A stretch of 21,494 bases of DNA from Bifidobacterium sp. UBA744 (GCA_002298605.1 DBKS01000056.1:12446-33939), one strand, 5' to 3'. Counted from the stretch's first letter, positions 13,106 to 21,220 are shown. The notes: generated by a model from the sequence alone, not told the origin. Translations and numbers: made by a program.

Positions 13106-15025
13106 ATGGGCACCGGTTTGCTAGCAACAATCGACTCCCCCGACGACGTCAAACGTCTCACCGCCGAGCAGCGCGTTGCGCTCTGTGACGAAATTCGCAA
13201 CGCGCTGCTCACCTACGGGCACCGTCACGGTGGACACATCGGCTCGAATCTCGCCGTGGTCGAGGCCACCGTGGCGTTGCACACCGTCTTCGATTCACCT
13301 CGCGACCGCATCGTCTTCGACGTCTCCCACCAATCCTACGTACATAAAATGCTGACGGGACGTCGCCGGGCATTCGCAGACCCCGATCTCTTCGGCACGG
13401 TCACCGGCTTCACCAACCCCAACGAGTCGGAACACGATTCCTTTGTGCTGGGGCATACCGGCACCTCGATCTCGCTGGCCTGCGGCCTGGCCAAAACCCG
13501 GGACATGAACGGCGGACTCACCACTACCAGTCGCATCGGCAACGTAGTGGCGATGATCGGCGACGGCTCGCTGAGCTCCGGCATCGCATTCGAAGGACTG
13601 AACAACGCCGCGGAACAGGGCGGCAATCTCATCATCATCGTCAACGACAACGAAATGTCCATCGCGGGCGATTTCGGAGGCATGTACGGCCCGCTGGCGC
13701 GGCTGCGCGCATCCAACGGCACCGCCGAGACCAATATCTTCAAGGCCTTCGGGCTGGACTACCGATACGTGGAGGCGGGCAACGACGTGAACGCCCTGGT
13801 CGAGGCGTTCAGCGAGGTCAGGAACATCGACCATCCGGTGGTGGTGCACATCCACACGCTCAAGGGACTGGGCTTCGAGCACCGTCAGACAGAAGCGCAC
13901 AACACCGGGCATCGCGAGCCCTGGCACTCCGACCACTGCACCCTCGCCGACATCCATATCCACGAGGGCCAGTGCGAGGCGTCCCACTGGCAGAAGCCCG
14001 ACCGCGAGCTGAACGCGCCGGCCAATCCTCGCGCATACTATGGCGCGATCGTCATGAACGCGCTCGAACGGCGCTTCGCCGCGGAACCCGGACTGACGAT
14101 CATCTCCCCCGCCACCCCCGGCTCGAACGGCATTTCGCACGAATTCCGCGAGCGCGCCGGATCGCATTACGTGGACACCGGCATCACCGAATCGCATGCC
14201 GTGGCGTTCGCGGCCGGCATCGCCAAAGCCGGCGGCACACCCATCGTGGCCACCACCGCCTCGTTCTTCCAGCGCGCCTACGACCAGTTCTTCCAGGAGA
14301 TGTCGCTCAATCGCGCCCGGGTCACGATACTGGATTTCCTTGGCGGTCTGTCGTCATCAGACAACACGCATTCCGGCGCCTACGACATCGCGATGTTCGC
14401 CAACATCCCCGGCGTCACCATGCTATGCCCGACATCAGAGGAGGCGCTGCTGGCCGACGTGACCTGGGCCACGTCCCCGGCAGGCACGCCGGGATGCCCG
14501 GATGGACCCGTGGTGATTCGCATACCAGGAGATCCGATCCTCGCGGCCGAGCGCGACGGCGTCCTCACGAAGCTTGACGGCGGGGTCCATGACGCGACGA
14601 GCGGATCACCCCTGTCGTACCGAACCGTCAGGAAGGGCGGCCGCACGGCGATCTTCGCCCTTGGCAACACCTACCCGCTGGGCTTGGACATCGCCGACAG
14701 GATTGGCGCCACGCTCGTCGACCCGCGGCAATGCTCGTCGCTGGATGAAGGGGCATTGGAATCGCTGCGCGACGGCCATGAGTTGGTGGTCACGCTGGAG
14801 GACGGTCAGCTCGAAGGCGGCTGGGGCGAGAAGGTCACCGCCTACTACGCCAATCACCGTGCGGCCGGCCATGCCGACCATGCCGTATGCGGCTCCCCCC
14901 GCGTGCTCAACGTGGGCGCCGACAAGGAATTCACCGACCGCGTCCGCCTGACCGATCTCAACGAACGCTATGGGTTGACGTCCGACGCGATCGTCGCCCG
15001 CATCAACGAGGCACTGCGGCACTGA
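13106..15025 (+). CDS. 1-deoxy-D-xylulose-5-phosphate synthase-like thiamine-diphosphate enzyme
   Basis: A 639-residue transketolase-fold protein of DXS length. DXS joins pyruvate and glyceraldehyde 3-phosphate in the MEP isoprenoid pathway. Visible motifs: GGHIGSNLAVVEATVALH, YVHKMLTGR, the ThDP site GDGSLSSG (residue 152) with NDNEMSI (residue 180), the general-acid Glu at about 362 in GITESHAVAF, and SFFQRAYDQ. It departs from ordinary DXS at several places: DVSHQSY for DVGHQAYP, TESHA for AEQHA, DFLGGLSSSDNTHSGAYD for DRAGxVGxDGxTHHGxFD. It is therefore a DXS-like subfamily whose substrate may differ. The start ATG at 13106 follows AAGGAGG at 6 bases; an earlier ATG at 13034 lacks support. 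No other MEP gene is nearby. Confidence 0.8.
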   Translation: MGTGLLATIDSPDDVKRLTAEQRVALCDEIRNALLTYGHRHGGHIGSNLAVVEATVALHTVFDSPRDRIVFDVSHQSYVHKMLTGRRRAFADPDLFGTVTGFTNPNESEHDSFVLGHTGTSISLACGLAKTRDMNGGLTTTSRIGNVVAMIGDGSLSSGIAFEGLNNAAEQGGNLIIIVNDNEMSIAGDFGGMYGPLARLRASNGTAETNIFKAFGLDYRYVEAGNDVNALVEAFSEVRNIDHPVVVHIHTLKGLGFEHRQTEAHNTGHREPWHSDHCTLADIHIHEGQCEASHWQKPDRELNAPANPRAYYGAIVMNALERRFAAEPGLTIISPATPGSNGISHEFRERAGSHYVDTGITESHAVAFAAGIAKAGGTPIVATTASFFQRAYDQFFQEMSLNRARVTILDFLGGLSSSDNTHSGAYDIAMFANIPGVTMLCPTSEEALLADVTWATSPAGTPGCPDGPVVIRIPGDPILAAERDGVLTKLDGGVHDATSGSPLSYRTVRKGGRTAIFALGNTYPLGLDIADRIGATLVDPRQCSSLDEGALESLRDGHELVVTLEDGQLEGGWGEKVTAYYANHRAAGHADHAVCGSPRVLNVGADKEFTDRVRLTDLNERYGLTSDAIVARINEALRH

Positions 15026-15074
15026 AGCGCCGAAACGCTGAAGCAACAGCCGTTTCCTTTTCCCCCGGTCCGAT

Positions 15075-15080
15075 TACACT
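15075..15080 (+). promoter_or_regulatory. -10 element of the tRNA-Arg promoter
   Basis: TACACT lies 11 bases before the first base of the tRNA. The -35 region TTTCCT (15053-15058, 16-base spacer) is weak. The 66 bases from the DXS-like stop to the tRNA contain no clear terminator. Confidence 0.35.
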
Positions 15081-15091
15081 GGATCGGGTTT

Positions 15092-15168
15092 GGCCCCGTA
15101 GCTCAGCTGGATAGAGCAACTGACTTCTAATCTGTAGGTCGCCGGTTCGAACCCGGCCGGGGTCACCA
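15092..15168 (+). tRNA. tRNA-Arg (anticodon TCT), CCA encoded
   Basis: The cloverleaf is complete. Acceptor GGCCCCG (15092-15098) pairs with CGGGGTC (15158-15164, one G-U). The D arm is GCTCAGCTGGATAGAGC. The anticodon stem ACTGA/TCTGT holds the loop CTTCTAA with anticodon TCT, with one T-T mismatch in the stem. The T arm is GCCGG-TTCGAAC-CCGGC. A discriminator A at 15165 is followed by an encoded CCA at 15166-15168. It reads AGA, a rare arginine codon in GC-rich genomes. I assigned the strands by hand, so the end may be called three bases shorter if CCA is excluded. Confidence 0.93.
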
Positions 15169-15209
15169 AAACGCCCGGAATGGGCAACCTGCGTGTCGTA
15201 TCACGACGA

Positions 15210-15215
15210 TAGGCT
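15210..15215 (+). promoter_or_regulatory. -10-like element placed for a leaderless message
   Basis: TAGGCT (pattern TAnnnT) ends 7 bases before the ATG at 15223, so transcription would begin at about the start codon. The intervening CGGAGGT resembles a Shine-Dalgarno sequence but is only one base from the ATG, too close to serve. No good -35 is seen. Confidence 0.25.
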
Positions 15216-15222
15216 CGGAGGT

Positions 15223-16470
15223 ATGGGGAACAAGCAGGACGACGTGACCGGACCGGAGACCGCCGTCAGCCATGAAGATCACGACAACCGGCAGGCACCG
15301 GACGACGGGACGCAGCTGACGTTTCTTCATGCCGATGCGGCGTTCGCCACCGCCGGCGCCCGCTGGGATCCCCGACAGTACCGGGATCCTCTCACGGCAT
15401 TGGTGGTCAGCGACCAGAATCCATATGCCGTCAAAACCGTGCGGTACGCCGACGACAATGAGTCCAAAATCCTCGAACGCCGCAACTTCACCGGTTCGGC
15501 AATCCGACAGTTCGATCAGGCACTCGCCTATCTCAGCGCATGCGCCGGCGAATCGTCGGACAGCGTCCCGGCCGGTCCAAACCGTCAGGCCGGTCCAGCC
15601 GCGGACGCCAGCACCAACCCGGTTCCGACATCCGCGATCCGCGAGGCCCTGGCGAACGCCATCGTGCATCGCGATTATGCGTTCACGGGACCGACGATCG
15701 TCAACATCTATCCCTCCCGCATCGAAATCATCTCATTGGGCGGATTGGTCGGCGGCCTGCAGACCAACGACCTGCTCAACGGCATCAGCCAGCCCCGCAA
15801 CATCGAGCTGGCCACGGTCTTCGAGCGGCTTGGCATTGTGGAGAATTACGGTTCCGGCATCCGCGCGATCATGCGCGCCTACGGGGATTCGCACGCCGGC
15901 CCACAGTTGCGCGTCTCGCCATCGTCGGTGGCGGTGATCCTGCCCGGCTTGCGATCCGAGTCGCCGAACGGCGACGATTCGCGCGACGCCAACCAAGCCG
16001 ACGCCGCCGAGCCCTCCGGCCATCCACGCGGCGCGACGGCACCCGGTTCCGACGGGACGGCCGCCAAACGATACCGCTTCCCCGTCGGATATGTGACATA
16101 CGTCGAATTGCCCGATGGAAATTCGTATGAGCAAATCACGCTGACCACCATGCTGCCCACCGGCGCGTCCAGTTCTCCCAATTCGACCGGCATGCGACGA
16201 GTCCCGGCCGCCGCGGCGGCACCGCGCCCGGTCCGCATGGACAGCAGCCATCTGGAGCCGTTGATCCTGTCGTTCATGCTAGCGAAAGGCGTTCCGCTGC
16301 GGCGGATCGAAATCGAACAGCCACTGCATCTCACCAGGGCGCAGGCCACGCACACCCTGCGCAATCTGGTGGACGACGGCAGCGTGCGCAGAATCGGAAA
16401 CTCGCGCACCACCCGGTACGTCGCGGCGGCCGCGGTTCCCGACGGAGGCGAACGCGACGCAAGGCCCTGA
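15223..16470 (+). CDS. HATPase_c_4-type ATP-binding protein, predicted transcriptional regulator
   Basis: A 415-residue protein of the group often described as predicted regulators with a divergent GHKL ATPase module. The N-terminal part (LTFLHADAAFATAGARWDP and on) is related to the linker after the Schlafen/AlbA_2 domain, which itself appears to be missing. Next comes AIREALANAIVHRDYAF, the N-box with Glu and Asn for ATP and magnesium, then IEIISLGGLVGGL and the hallmark ERLGIVENYGSGIRAI. A low-complexity Gly/Ala/Pro linker leads to a C-terminal winged helix (LEPLILSFML, RAQATHTLRNLVDDGSVRRIG). The start is uncertain: ATG at 15223 is chosen, with GTG at 15193 and 15244 in frame. Role and target genes are unknown. 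It follows tRNA-Arg closely, but no integrase or attachment repeat was seen. Confidence 0.7.
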   Translation: MGNKQDDVTGPETAVSHEDHDNRQAPDDGTQLTFLHADAAFATAGARWDPRQYRDPLTALVVSDQNPYAVKTVRYADDNESKILERRNFTGSAIRQFDQALAYLSACAGESSDSVPAGPNRQAGPAADASTNPVPTSAIREALANAIVHRDYAFTGPTIVNIYPSRIEIISLGGLVGGLQTNDLLNGISQPRNIELATVFERLGIVENYGSGIRAIMRAYGDSHAGPQLRVSPSSVAVILPGLRSESPNGDDSRDANQADAAEPSGHPRGATAPGSDGTAAKRYRFPVGYVTYVELPDGNSYEQITLTTMLPTGASSSPNSTGMRRVPAAAAAPRPVRMDSSHLEPLILSFMLAKGVPLRRIEIEQPLHLTRAQATHTLRNLVDDGSVRRIGNSRTTRYVAAAAVPDGGERDARP

Positions 16471-16533
16471 TCATCGCCAATACACCAGCAATCCGTCCGT
16501 CACCAATCCACCATCCATCCCAAGGAGACCACC

Positions 16534-17517
16534 ATGGCAACATCATCGACATCCCAAACCGCCCCGCGCAAACTGATCCTCGATCTCGACACCGGCATCG
16601 ACGACACACTCGCCCTTGTCTATACGCTCGCCAGCCCCGAAGTGGAGCTGATCGGCATCACCGCCACCTTCGGCAATGTCCATCTGGAAACCGGCATGCG
16701 CAATGACCTGGCCATACTCGACCTGTTTGGGCGTCCGGATGTGCCAGTGTTCCCGGGCCTGCCCCATGCGAGCGCCGCCGCGGATTTCGAGGTGTCGAAA
16801 ACCACTGAATTCATCCACGGACGCAACGGCATCGGCGAGGTGGCGATCCCCGATTCCACTCGCTCCCCCGAATCCACCGGCGCCGTAGACTTTCTGATCG
16901 ACGCGGCGCACACCTACGGCAAGGATCTTGTCTACGTACCCACCGGGCCGCTGACCAATATCGCCACGGCCATCGCCAAGGACCCGTCCGTCGCACAGGC
17001 CATCGGACAGATCACGATGATGGGCGGCGCACTCACGCAACCCGGCAATGTGACGCCCGGAGCCGAGGCGAATATCAGCCAGGACCCGGAGGCGGCCAAC
17101 GCCTTCTTCCACACGTCGGCGCCGATCACCATGATCGGACTCGACGTGACCCACCGCACGCTGCTCACCCACGCCCAAACCGCCAAGTGGCGGGCCCTGA
17201 GCACCGCACGCGGCACCTTCCTCGCCGATATGACCGACTATTACATCAACGCCTACGCGGTGAACGCGCCGCAGCTTGGCGGATGCGGCCTGCATGACCC
17301 GTTGGCGGCGGCCGCGGCAATCGATCCGACACTGGTGACGACGATCGACCTCAACATGCAGGTGGATCTCGACGGCCCGTTCCGGGGCCGCACCATCGGC
17401 GATCCGACTCGCATCAACGAGCCGTCAGGCACCACCAAGGTGGCGGTGGACGTGGATCGCGAGCGCTTCGTGAACCGCTTGATGGAACGCATCAGTTCCG
17501 TGGCCGCCGGCGACTGA
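16534..17517 (+). CDS. Ribonucleoside hydrolase (inosine-uridine nucleoside hydrolase family)
   Basis: A 327-residue enzyme that splits the N-glycosidic bond of nucleosides to ribose and base, for salvage. The calcium and ribose site is seen at once: LDLDTGIDDTLAL (Asp17, Asp19, Asp23, Asp24), where most members read DxDxGxDD. LVYVPTGPLTNIATAI, ITMMGGAL and the late GGCGLHDPLAAA, with the conserved His-Asp, complete the fold. The Asn/Glu region ANISQDPEAAN corresponds to the substrate loop EFNxxxDPEAA with Ser-Gln variation. AAGGAGACC lies before the ATG. Whether it prefers pyrimidine or purine nucleosides cannot be told. The MHS transporter follows after 480 bases, but a shared role is not shown. 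Confidence 0.93.
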   Translation: MATSSTSQTAPRKLILDLDTGIDDTLALVYTLASPEVELIGITATFGNVHLETGMRNDLAILDLFGRPDVPVFPGLPHASAAADFEVSKTTEFIHGRNGIGEVAIPDSTRSPESTGAVDFLIDAAHTYGKDLVYVPTGPLTNIATAIAKDPSVAQAIGQITMMGGALTQPGNVTPGAEANISQDPEAANAFFHTSAPITMIGLDVTHRTLLTHAQTAKWRALSTARGTFLADMTDYYINAYAVNAPQLGGCGLHDPLAAAAAIDPTLVTTIDLNMQVDLDGPFRGRTIGDPTRINEPSGTTKVAVDVDRERFVNRLMERISSVAAGD

Positions 17518-17707
17518 CCCGCCGCAACGCGTCACGCTCGCGGCGAGAAGCCTCTCCCGGCCCTGCAACCGCAAATCCGTCAACTGTGACGAAGACGACA
17601 TTTTCGCCGCCTGATGACCACATAATGGACAGTCCGCTTGCCTCCCGCCTCCCGGCGGCGTATCCCGATAGTCGTCAACCAAACAAGACCAAGGTTGTGA
17701 AGGGAGG

Positions 17708-17836
17708 TTCCGCCATGATGAAGACTGCACGAATTATCACCGCGATCATTCGAATTATTATCAAGCCTTCGATGGCGGAATGATCCGGTTCTCATAACGA
17801 GCACATCCGGTTTCCGCCATAGGAGGCGGGGCCGGA
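17708..17836 (+). promoter_or_regulatory. Attenuator-like array of mutually exclusive hairpins
   Basis: Segment 1 TTCCGCCAT (17708-17716), segment 2 ATGGCGGAA (17772-17780) and segment 3 TTCCGCCAT (17812-17820) allow 1:2 or 2:3 pairing. Segment 3 can also pair with segment 4: T17806-CCGG and TTCCGCC with GGCGGGG-CCGGA (to 17836), 12 pairs with one bulge and a 6-base loop. A ribosome stalled at the Ile codons (to 17762) would leave segment 2 free to form 2:3; one reaching the stop at 17781 would cover segment 2 and let 3:4 form. No U-tract follows 3:4. The geometry is seen directly; the function is inferred. Confidence 0.5.
17715..17783 (+). CDS. Isoleucine-rich 22-residue leader peptide
   Basis: ATG at 17715 follows GGGAGG (17702-17707) at 7-base spacing and runs to TGA at 17781-17783. 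The peptide reads MMKTARIITAII followed by RIIIKPSMAE. Seven of 22 residues are isoleucine and none is leucine or valine, with Ile codons at 17733-17738, 17745-17750 and 17754-17762. The start codon lies in one copy of TTCCGCCAT and the last codons in its inverted copy. The make-up and position suggest a leader peptide whose translation senses charged tRNA-Ile. It could instead be a small hydrophobic membrane peptide or toxin-like peptide; nothing decides this from sequence alone. Confidence 0.5.
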   Translation: MMKTARIITAIIRIIIKPSMAE

Positions 17837-17997
17837 AGCTCAAGTCGCATCAGTCGGCGTACACATAACCAACACGACCGGCATTGGATTGCCAAACCCA
17901 CAAGGTGCGTAATCGGCAGCAATTCCACCCCGTCTCCCCGGCGGACCATCGGACACAACACATCAGTCACGCCAACGATTGAAAGAGGAGACAGACA

Positions 17998-19326
17998 ATG
18001 ACTGCAGCGGCTTCCACGCAGAGCACCCTGGCTGCAAACTCAACCAGACTCGACACGATGAAACGCGATTCCGTGCCGGAGATCATGGCCGCGTCCATGG
18101 TCGGAACCGGCATTGAATTCTATGACTTCTACTGCTACGGCGTGGCCGCGGCAAGCTACTTCCCCACCGTATTCTTCCCGGAGCAGACCCCGTTCATCGC
18201 ATTGATGAGTACCATGCTCACCTTCGCCATCGCCTTCCTGTCCCGCCCGTTCGGCTCGCTGCTCTTCGGACACTTCGGCGACAAGTGGGGCCGCAAGCGC
18301 ACGCTGGTAACCGCCCTGATGCTGATGGGCAGCTCCACCTTCCTGGTCGGATGCCTGCCCGGTTATGCGCAGATCGGCGTGTGGTCCGTGGTGCTGCTGT
18401 GCCTGTGCCGAGTCTGCCAAGGCATCGGCCTGGCCGGTGAATGGTCCGGCGCGGCGCTGGTGGCCACCGAAAACGCCCCCGCCAACAAGCGCGCCCTATA
18501 CGGTTCCTTCCCGAACCTCGGCGCCCCGGCGGGCTTCTTCTGCTGCTATGGCCTGAATCTGGTGCTGCAGAACGTGCTCACCAAGGATCAGATGCTCGCA
18601 TACGGCTGGCGCATCCCGTTCCTGCTGTCCGCGGTGCTGGTGGCCGTGGGCCTGTACGTGCGCTCCAAGATGCAGGAAACGCCCGTGTACCGTCTTGCCG
18701 AGTCCGAAAACCGCACGTCCAAGTCCCCGATCCGCGACCTGCTGCCCTACTGGAAGCAGGTGCTGCAGGGCACGTTCGCCATGGGCGTCACCTACACGCT
18801 GTTCTGGCTGCTCGGCACCTGGTCGCTGTCCTACGGCGTCAAGACCCTGCACTATTCGAACTCCGAGTGGCTGGTCATGGAACTCGTCGCCATCCTCTTC
18901 TTCGCCGGCTTCATCGTGCTCGGCTGCCTGTGGTCCGATCGTTTCGGCCGTAAGAAGGTGCTGCTGACCTTCACCGTCGTGACGCTGGTCTTCTCGCTGT
19001 TCGCCACCTCCATGCTCACCCCGAACAATGTGCCCGGCGTGATGTTCTTCCTGTGCGGCGGATTCCTGCTGATGGGCGGTCTGTTCGGACCGGTCGGCGC
19101 CTTTCTGCCGGAACTCTTCCCGATGAACGTGCGCTACACGGGCGCCGGCCTGAGCTACAACCTCGCCGCCATCGTGGGCGCCGCCTTCGCCCCGTCCATC
19201 GCCACCTACCTCGCCGAGAACTACTCAGTCACGCAGGTCGGCTGGTATATGGCGGTTATGGCCGTGCTTTCGATCGTCGCCCTGCTGACCTCCAAGGACG
19301 GCAGCTCGCTCGACTACACGAAGTGA
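17998..19326 (+). CDS. MFS transporter, metabolite:H+ symporter (MHS) family
   Basis: A 442-residue inner-membrane symporter with 12 predicted helices. The MHS hallmark GTGIEFYDFYCYGVAAA is near residue 37. The MFS loop motifs GHFGDKWGRKRTL (helices 2-3) and SDRFGRKKVL (helices 8-9) are present, with the central LPELFPMNVRYTGAGLSYN typical of MHS. Relatives carry proline/betaine, shikimate, citrate, 2-oxoglutarate and others, so substrate cannot be set by homology. AGAGGAG precedes the ATG at 7 bases. The upstream region has an Ile-rich leader and attenuator-like structures, which would hint at an isoleucine-linked substrate (branched-chain amino or oxo acids) if the leader works. The nucleoside hydrolase upstream offers the alternative of a nucleoside-related role. 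A terminator follows. Confidence 0.88.
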   Translation: MTAAASTQSTLAANSTRLDTMKRDSVPEIMAASMVGTGIEFYDFYCYGVAAASYFPTVFFPEQTPFIALMSTMLTFAIAFLSRPFGSLLFGHFGDKWGRKRTLVTALMLMGSSTFLVGCLPGYAQIGVWSVVLLCLCRVCQGIGLAGEWSGAALVATENAPANKRALYGSFPNLGAPAGFFCCYGLNLVLQNVLTKDQMLAYGWRIPFLLSAVLVAVGLYVRSKMQETPVYRLAESENRTSKSPIRDLLPYWKQVLQGTFAMGVTYTLFWLLGTWSLSYGVKTLHYSNSEWLVMELVAILFFAGFIVLGCLWSDRFGRKKVLLTFTVVTLVFSLFATSMLTPNNVPGVMFFLCGGFLLMGGLFGPVGAFLPELFPMNVRYTGAGLSYNLAAIVGAAFAPSIATYLAENYSVTQVGWYMAVMAVLSIVALLTSKDGSSLDYTK

Positions 19327-19367
19327 GATATAACATCCGCACAGCCGCATAGACTTGCGTCACCCCC

Positions 19368-19406
19368 AGGCCCGTTCGTCGCGAAATCAGCGAGGAACGG
19401 GCCTTT
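19368..19406 (+). terminator. Terminator of the MHS transporter
   Basis: AGGCCCGTTC (19368-19377) pairs with GAACGGGCCT (19395-19404), 10 bp perfect, and the apical part GTCGC/GCGAG partly extends it. TT follows. It begins 41 bases after the stop. Confidence 0.75.
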
Positions 19407-19450
19407 CGCATTACGGGGGCATTGATCACATTTGCTCAAATCCAGTCATC

Positions 19451-19478
19451 TTGATTCAAAAGAGGTGTATCGTATGTG
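19451..19478 (+). promoter_or_regulatory. Possible promoter of the GPH symporter gene
   Basis: TTGATT (19451-19456), a 16-base spacer and TATGTG (19473-19478) make a plausible promoter. Just upstream ATTTG-CT-CAAAT (19429-19440) is a 5-2-5 palindrome that could be an operator. The 138 bases between terminator and gene contain nothing else recognised. Confidence 0.35.
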
Positions 19479-19544
19479 TGATGACTTGTCGGCAGCAAGT
19501 CGCGCACAAGAAGAATCACACAATCAATCAATTAGGGTAAAGTC

Positions 19545-21098
19545 ATGAACCAGAACACCACTCGCAAGGCGAATTGGGTGACGATCGTCGGATACGGCGC
19601 CGGCGATCTCTTTATGAACGGCGCCATGGCGGTCGTGTCCACATGGATGCTGTTCTTTTACGTCAACGTCGGAGGCCTCTCGGCGGTAGCAGCCGGTTCG
19701 ATCCTCGCCATCGCGCGCGTAGCCGATTCACTGATCAGCCCCCTGATGGGATACATCACCGACCACTTCGGCCGTACCAAGCTCGGCAAGCGATTCGGCC
19801 GCCGCCGCTTCTTCCTGCTGCTCGGCATCCCGCTGCTGCTGTTCTACGTGAGCCTGTGGATCGGCCACATGAACTACTGGTACTACCTCCTCACCTACAT
19901 CGTCGTCGAGGCCATCACCGCACTGGTCGGCGTGCCCTACGAAACGCTCGCCGCCGAAATGAGCGACGACTACGAAGTCAAGTCCCGCCTGTCCAGCTCC
20001 CGCATGCTCTGGGCCGCGCTGGCCACCTTCCTCGCCTCCTGGCTGCCCGGACGCGTTTTCAAGGTCATGGGCGAGCAGAACCAAAACGCCTTCCTCGTCA
20101 TGGGCGTGCTGCTGGCCGTCGTGTTCGCCGTGGCCATCGGCATCACCTATTTCACCACCTTCGAACGTCAGCCCTCAGCCGAGGAACAGGCCGTGATCGA
20201 CGCACAGGAGAAGGAAAAAGCGAACCAGACCACCAACCCGTTCCGTTCCACCTGGAACGTGCTCAAGGAAATGGGCTCCGTCTTCCGTATCAAGGCGTAC
20301 GCCCTGCACCTGGTGATCTACCTGACCTCCTTCACCGCGCGCGACATCATCGGAGCCACCTACGTCTTCTTCGTCGTGTACGCCATGCAGATGGACAAGG
20401 TCACCGCCTCCAACCTGCTGACCTTCGGCTCCATCATCGGCATTCCGATGAACCTGATCTGGCCCAAGGTCATGGCGAAGCTCGGCCCGTCCCGCCTGCT
20501 GCAGATCATGTACGGCGTGATGTTCCTCACCGTCGGCGCCTACGCGGTCATCTACGTCTCCCCCATCGTGGGTTCCGGCCTGGCTCTGACCACCCTGTAC
20601 GCCCTCCAGATGACATGGGGCATCTCGAACTCCGGCACCGGCTACGTGCCGTGGACCGTCTACACCTTCATTCCCGATGTGGACGAGCTCATCACCAAGC
20701 AGCGCCGCGAGGGCCTGTTCGCCGGTATCATGACCTTCTGCCGCAAGACCACCTCCGCACTCGCCCCGTTCCTCACCGGCATCGTGCTGCAGGCCGCCGG
20801 CTTCGACGAAACAGCCACCACGCAGACCGTCGCCGCCAACAACGGCCTGGTGCTGTGGATGCTCGTCGGTTCGGGCGTGCTGCTGGCATGCGCCTTCGCG
20901 ACCACTCTGTTCTTCCATCTCAACAAGCAGAACCATGTCATCATCCGTAAGGAGATCGATCGCCTGCACCATGGCGGCCGCCTGGAGGACATGGATGCGC
21001 AGACTCGCCGCGTGGCCGAGGACATCACCGGCATGAAGATCGCACAGCTGTGGGGCAACAACACCATCGCCAAGCAGCCCAAGGCCGAAGAAGCCTAA
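19545..21098 (+). CDS. GPH-family sugar:cation symporter (MelB-like MFS)
   Basis: A 517-residue membrane protein of the glycoside-pentoside-hexuronide:cation symporter family. The N-terminal GYGAGDLFMNGAMAVVSTWML and the loop PLMGYITDHFGRTKLGKRFG with the Arg-rich RRRFFLLLG are typical. VGVPYETLAAEMSDDYEVKSR is the conserved region around helices 4-5. VPWTVYTFIPDVDELITKQRREGLFAGI, split here only by its known spacing, marks the C-terminal half. A charged cytosolic tail of about 60 residues ends the protein. It would bring a glycoside or oligosaccharide into the cell with H+ or Na+; the sugar is unknown and no glycosidase is adjacent (the GH2 enzyme is 16 kb away). AGGGTAAAG lies before the ATG. 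A hairpin follows the gene. Confidence 0.92.
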   Translation: MNQNTTRKANWVTIVGYGAGDLFMNGAMAVVSTWMLFFYVNVGGLSAVAAGSILAIARVADSLISPLMGYITDHFGRTKLGKRFGRRRFFLLLGIPLLLFYVSLWIGHMNYWYYLLTYIVVEAITALVGVPYETLAAEMSDDYEVKSRLSSSRMLWAALATFLASWLPGRVFKVMGEQNQNAFLVMGVLLAVVFAVAIGITYFTTFERQPSAEEQAVIDAQEKEKANQTTNPFRSTWNVLKEMGSVFRIKAYALHLVIYLTSFTARDIIGATYVFFVVYAMQMDKVTASNLLTFGSIIGIPMNLIWPKVMAKLGPSRLLQIMYGVMFLTVGAYAVIYVSPIVGSGLALTTLYALQMTWGISNSGTGYVPWTVYTFIPDVDELITKQRREGLFAGIMTFCRKTTSALAPFLTGIVLQAAGFDETATTQTVAANNGLVLWMLVGSGVLLACAFATTLFFHLNKQNHVIIRKEIDRLHHGGRLEDMDAQTRRVAEDITGMKIAQLWGNNTIAKQPKAEEA

Positions 21099-21168
21099 GC
21101 GCACGCGCGCACCATGGCCGTGTAACGCAATCCGAATAGCAGTTTGCGGGCATTGTCCGCCACTGACC

Positions 21169-21205
21169 GATGGCCCCGATTCGCGAAATGCGGACCGGGG
21201 CCATC
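21169..21205 (+). terminator. Terminator-like hairpin after the GPH symporter
   Basis: GATGGCCCCG (21169-21178) pairs with CGGGGCCATC (21196-21205), 10 bp, with a 17-base loop that can add TTCGC/GCG pairing. No U-tract. It lies 70 bases after the stop and directly before the next gene's -10. Confidence 0.6.
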
Positions 21206-21207
21206 GC

Positions 21208-21213
21208 TATGCT
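21208..21213 (+). promoter_or_regulatory. -10 element for a leaderless YhbY-type message
   Basis: TATGCT ends 7 bases before the ATG at 21221 and there is no Shine-Dalgarno sequence in between, so the mRNA probably starts at the initiation codon. The -35 is not clear. Confidence 0.35.
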
Positions 21214-21220
21214 AGCAACC

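Larger units (their letters stand above)
17518..17997 (+). other. 480-base region between nucleoside hydrolase and MHS transporter
   Basis: It holds a short G+C-rich inverted repeat just after the hydrolase (CGCCGC 17520-17525 with GCGGCG 17540-17545, no U-tract), a -10-like CATAAT at 17621-17626, two CCTCCC copies at 17641-17653 that could pair with the GGGAGG ribosome site at 17702-17707, an Ile-rich 22-codon reading frame, and three related repeats described separately. From 17840 to 17980 no structure was recognised. AGAGGAG before 17998 is the transporter's ribosome site. Confidence 0.6.

Noticed and set aside
15092..15223. Attachment site at the 3' end of tRNA-Arg
   Set aside because: No repeat of the tRNA 3' end was found downstream in the window and the following genes look chromosomal.
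19355..19540. 61-codon frame between the two transporters
   Set aside because: It runs through the terminator hairpin and the likely promoter of the next gene and has no ribosome site.
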